A stretch of DNA of 64,000 bases, from NCBI GenBank assembly GCA_013400975.1, contig WBMZ01003500.1, positions 1-64,000 of the forward strand, given 5' to 3'. The stretch is from Atrichornis clamosus. Lineage: Eukaryota > Chordata > Aves > Passeriformes > Menuridae. Shown here piece by piece: positions 54,601 through 60,600 of the stretch. The notes under the pieces were generated by a model. That model saw only the letters and a list, made by a program, of their open reading frames with translations, ran no database searches and had not been told where the DNA came from. How positions within the stretch are numbered: position 1 is the stretch's first letter; each line of letters opens with the position of its first letter. The translations under genes and the position numbers were made by a program.

Positions 54601-57600
54601 GTTGACTTCCAGTTCTTTTTCTCATTCACAGTAGTTAAAATTCCAGCCAAATCCAGACCCATATTACGTTTTGAGCTGAACTGATCTGTTGCCCTTTGTA
54701 TGTGCACAACCTTAATGGTACCTAAATGACAATATAATCCAGCACCTACCCTTGCCCAAAAGAGAAATGGACAGAGACTATCCTAGTGCAATCACAAGAA
54801 AATAAACAGAGCCCAGTAGACTTCTTAGATGCTGATATGCAACTAATGGCAACATCAAACCGCTCCTTTAGCCTTGTGCCAACTAGCATTACTGGAAACA
54901 GATGACGGGCAAGTATTGGCATTTAGGAAGTTCTTGGAACACTGTCCGAAACAGGATTTGCATGCAACCACCTCTTTCGGAAGCTAAGGAAGTTCATAAG
55001 CACACATATACAGGTTTGTGCCATGCCAGCTGGCCTCAGTGACCAGCAACATGCACACGTACATTAAGTGCACTGGTAGGGACACAGCCTTTGACACTAG
55101 TTCCCATTCCCCATACATACAGAGGAGGCTGTAAGTAGTGGAAGATGCCATGGAGCTATGTTTCATTCTCTTTCCCTCCTTCAACAGGAACTTTTTTTTT
55201 TTTTGTACTTCTCAATCACTTTCCCATTCTGTTGCAGGTTTTGGAACAGAACCCTAGATGTGAGTTGTAGCTGGCTTAGGGCATGACCCAGACAACTCCT
55301 GAAATGTTATCTCTTAAGCAGAGATGTCATATGCATTCAAATGAAAAATAGATGGGTTTTAAAAAAAAAAAAAAGTTTAATTGAAAATGTCAAAACTAAG
55401 GTTTTAAAAATATATAATAAAAGCATGCAAATGATACTTCTTATGAAATATAAAACCATACAACCAGTACCTTTCTCATACCCCACACGGATGCAGGATT
55501 TTATTGACTCCTCTGTCTCTGTGTCCCATCCAGCTGGTTTGGAAGGCTGGATTTTCCCAGACCGATCCAGTAACCCAAGAACATGGTGACCAATAGTCTC
55601 CTCCATTGCCACAGTTGTCTTCACAACTTCTAAAAGAATCTTCATGAGTTTTTCATTAGCCTTCTGAAAACTGTGCCTGCAGGACAGAAAATAATCAGTC
55701 CTTTAATTTTTCCCTGATTTCCAAGTGGATTTTATCCCTTATATACTCTTGCAACTAGAGGTCTACTTTTGCCTGGTATTCATTTCAAACTTAATCTTTT
55801 CTCAAAATGACAATTAAAAATATTCTTCCTCTACACGGATCAAAAAGTTACAGAATAGTCAAATGGGATTATAAAATACAACACTCATACTAATACAAAC
55901 TTAATTCACACATGTACATACAATGTGTATATAAATGTGTGTAAATAATGCTTATCATTCAGCAAGTGTGTAATATTAAATATATAGTAAAATAGGCTAA
56001 GATTTGTCTTATCCTCTATGCTATTACATTGTTAGGCTTTATAAAAAATAAGACACTGTTTAACCTAAAGTACATAAACTTAGAAATATTATTATCTAGA
56101 ACAAAGATGCACATTATCATTAGTCAGAATAAAGCTTACAAATATTAGTAATTTAACAGCAAGAACATGATTATCAAAATTTAAGAAAAATAATGTGTTC
56201 TTAACAGTTCTAAGCACCTTTCTTTAGAAAGAAGAGCTGAAAGTGTTTCATCAGACTTTCTTCCCCCATCTTCATGCTCAAAGATCTGCTCTCTCACATC
56301 GTTTTGGTTTTCATTTTCATTCTGAGTAAGTTTTGGAAGAGAGAGCGAAAACAAAAAGGACAGAAATCCTGTTATGCCAGAATCAACACATTCTTCTAAT
56401 ATGCAGTCGAATATGAAATTTAAAACCTAAATAAGTTATGGTTTCTTTTTGAATAAACTTCTGCACCAAATTACAAATCAAGGAATACTCTCACTATGTG
56501 GAAAAAAATAACAAAAACATTAACAAAAACAAACCAGGAAATCCAAGGCAGGGCCAATTAGAAAGAACTTTGTTACACTGATTAAACAGTTGTTGTATTT
56601 TCTGTTGGTGTTGCTATAGCAATACGAAAAAGTGAGTTTACCTAAGGAAATAGCTGGAGTAATAATCCACACCTTCAAGCTGTTCAACTAGCTTCTGCTT
56701 ACCTGAAGTAAGAAAGCTATGACGTCTACCAGTATCACCTCTTAAATCTTAAAGCTGCTCTGCTCCAGCAATACCCAACATCTTTTAGAAAAATATATTA
56801 CATAGAAAGAGTAGCAGTGAAAAGGAGTCTTTTACTGGTTTTGCATGCCATGGTTGCCAAGAAAGTCAAAGTCCATATTTACCTCTGTCTGTGTGCTGTT
56901 GTTTTGTAACTCACAAAAGAGCCTCTCTTTTCCGGGTACAGAATGTTGTTTTAATGATTCCAGTTCTTCTAGAAGCATCCTTTCTCTCTCTGCAACCAGG
57001 TTGTCATTCTCCATTGAGACACGCTAAGAAAGAAGTGTTATAGAGGCCCACACAATTTTTTAAGCTTCTGAGTAAAGTGAGTCCTGTCACTTCAGATTTT
57101 TTACAGATCTTGCACAATGAAATTTCAGTCCATCTCTTTAAATCACTACAAAAACATTGAAAGCTTTCTAGAATGGAATACAGCTAACAAATATTAAACC
57201 TTCTTCAAGATTTTCATACCATTTTTACGCTCCTTAGGAAACACAATGGTAACAATGCAAACTGGAAGGGATTTCTGGATATTACATGCTATAACATGTT
57301 TTGCACAAATATGAGAATAACTTATTTTTATAAAAAGCCTACACACATTTGCTTTTAGAAGAGCTAGAAGTGTTCACGGTTTAAACACAATGCATACATT
57401 CCTATGCAGTTCTTATGAACATACACACTTGGCATTAAAAACTGGAAAAGAACCAGCAGCCTAAGTTCTACTTAATGATTTTTATCAGTTTCGGGAATTT
57501 GCAACCCCTGACAAAAATGCAGTTATAAATTGAAAAAAAAAAAGGTAAAAAGAGAATGTATGTATATATCGAAAAGAAAGATTATCAGGATAAATGATTC

Positions 57601-60600
57601 TATGACACCTTCAGAGCAACAGAGGAGAAACAGACACCTGATGTTGCTGGAAAGGATTCCTAAGGTACAGGTGACTGGCTTTCTAGATTCCACAGCTCCT
57701 CCAGCCCAAAACAGAGCAGAACCAGGTTTGGAAAAGTTCTGAAGCGCCAATCCACAGTGAAAACAAAGAATTTTAGAATTCGCTGATTACTATTCTTCGC
57801 ATGCATTTTGGTAATGTTACATTGCTGAAATTAAATCAGAGCAAGACAAATTCTTCTGAATTCTGTTTACTTTGTCTTTCAAAGGAAGGAATCCTTGAAA
57901 GACATGTCTATAAATGACATTATTTTTGAAATCTTAATAATTAAGATAAAATAATGAGTTTCACTAGCACACCTACCACAGGCTTTGAATAGATACAGAG
58001 TGACAGCAAGTTAAGTTTTAAAAGGCAAAGAAACATTGATGTTTTTCTGCTAAAGGCCACAGATTTTGTTTCATTCTGAAAGTCAGTAAGGACTTACCCC
58101 CCCAGAACTGGGGAAAAAAACCCCAAAATGCCAAAACATATTGTTGCAGGAAGCTAGTGATATTGTTCAAGTGGGAATGAGGAAAAACGAAGAATTTTCC
58201 AGTATTTCTAGCCATGGCTGGTGGCTTCACTGATGTAAACGCCTGCTAGCCTACATCCTGCACAGCGCCATGTATCTGGAAGGTGGTGCGAATGACAGTG
58301 CATCACTCTCTCTTCTGGCTGCTGTGCAGCACTGCAGGTTGGTCCAGGTTTACAGAAGCCTAAACTGACTGTCTGAGCTTTGATTAAAGAAATATGTCTT
58401 CTATAAATATATGCATAGATGTGTTTGTATGTACACTCACACAAATAGGTACGTGTGTGTGCACATGAGTGTGTATGCATGCTCATAGTAAATATGTGCA
58501 CATCTCTCTCTCTGTGTAGATAGAAATGCACAGATATATATAAACCTGCCTGGTGATGTCCCTTTGTTAACCCACGTTAACTCACTGGGTTGAACTCTGT
58601 ATTACCTCAGCTAATTGCACTTTGAGACTTTCAAGCTCTGCTAGGAGTTGATCTTGATTTTCTTTCTGGCGCTCCATTTGCTGCATGTGCCCCTGTCTCA
58701 GTAATTCTGTGGCCTGTTGATGTTCCTGGTATTGCCGTACCAGCTCCTGCCGCATGTCCTCCAAACGCTCCTCATACAACAACAGCTGACTTGATGCTTC
58801 TGTGTCTGCTGCCGTCATCTCACCGTAGCGCTGCAAAATATTGGAACCATTTTAGCATTTTATGTTCAACAACTGTTTCTAGTAAATATTTAAAGACATT
58901 TTAGAAAATACTTTCACAAATTAAAGTAGCTATCATGAAAGCATTACCAGGTTGCCTGATTCCTGGAAGGTACAGACTTAGAATTATTCTTCATTTAAAA
59001 GACAATTTTTTTCCAGTAACTGTGAATTGTATTAAATTTTTATGACTGCTTTTTACCTTATTTATTCCAGCTAGCCCCCACTCCATATTTGGGAAATGCT
59101 AACTATATGCTTTATAAATCACTTTAATAACTTTTGTGTTCAGCTGATATCCTTTACCACGAGATTCAAACTATTTAAGCACTATTTTTAATCTGTTCCT
59201 TATATAAACACTAGAATATAACCCAGCTTCCAAAACGTCTTTAAACAATTTATGTCTGCAATACAGTTTTATCCATGAAATGGAATTACCCATTTTCATG
59301 TTACTGGTGTCATATTCCTTTCCTCAGGCATAGCATACAGGAAGGAAGGGTAGATAATTTAGGTCTGAAGTTGTCAACCCTTTGGAAGGGAAAGGGAAAT
59401 ATTTAAAAGGAATTTTCATCTTAATTTTTTTCTTTGCAGTTGTTTTTTTTTTTAACACTTACCGGTGTTTCTTCTGCTGTAAGACCTTTGAGATGGGAAA
59501 AAAGTTCTTCAGAAATCACTGACTTATGTGTAGTCTGTCCTAATATGCAATCAGGGCTGCTATTAGAATGAAGCTGTTCTCCCAGTGAGTTGATTTCTCC
59601 AGACTCTTCACTGAGTTCCTTGCAAAGCGATTTCAATTCTTCTTCATGCTTACTGACTTCTTCTGTTGCTTTTCTAAGAAGGCTGTCAGCCTCTTCCTCA
59701 CCGTGATGCTTCTTAATTTCAAAATGTATTCCCTCTTGACGTACAATCTGTTTTGGTGCTTCTTCCTTCTGCCTAGCAATTCCTGACAATTCAGTCTGTT
59801 TGGCAAATGCTACACTCATTGACACAATTACCTGAATAAATAAGAGAAGGCTGTTTTGGTTTATGCTTCACAGCATCTCCTGCTACTGAAGAAATCTCAT
59901 TGATTACCATCCACAATATAAATGTAAGTACCAAAAGTTCCCAGAGGAACACAGAAAGGTAAAAGAACAAAGCTATCTTGTGAACCTTGTAAATGGTCAC
60001 ATCTTAAAATACAGACATGCTGTATTTAAGGTAGTTTAATACACTATGGTGCTGTTTTCAGTTACAATAGATTATTTAGCATGGAATTATCACGTTCTTC
60101 TTAAAAAAGGTCCTATTAGATGATTTGTAGTCCTGGCATACTGACATAAGAGCAGCTGTGCTAAGCTTTCTCTCTCTCACCGAGTGTCCTATGTAAAAGT
60201 TTGACTGACATGGAATTTTGGACTGTATAAAGAAGCAGTGCCATGTGCTTGATACTCAACACAGAAATTTTACTTGACCAGAAAGAAACTACTGGCATGA
60301 ACTAGCTGCAGTTGCAGTTACAACAGGCTGGTAACTTTTGTATTGCTAAGTATCGCCTTCTAATACAAATAAATCCCTTTTCCAATCATGTGAGCAGTTC
60401 TTCACTAGATTGAGAATACAGTCATTTATAGTATAAGCTACAAAATGTGTGAAAAAAATCGTATAATAAATACAGAAGTGTTACACTTGAAAACACCGAA
60501 CTCTTGCTTTCCAGAAAATGTGAGTTTGTCTTTGAACTTAAACTGCTCTTAACAGAATGCAGCAGCCAATCATGTACTTTGTTTCCTCATAAGGAAGGGT

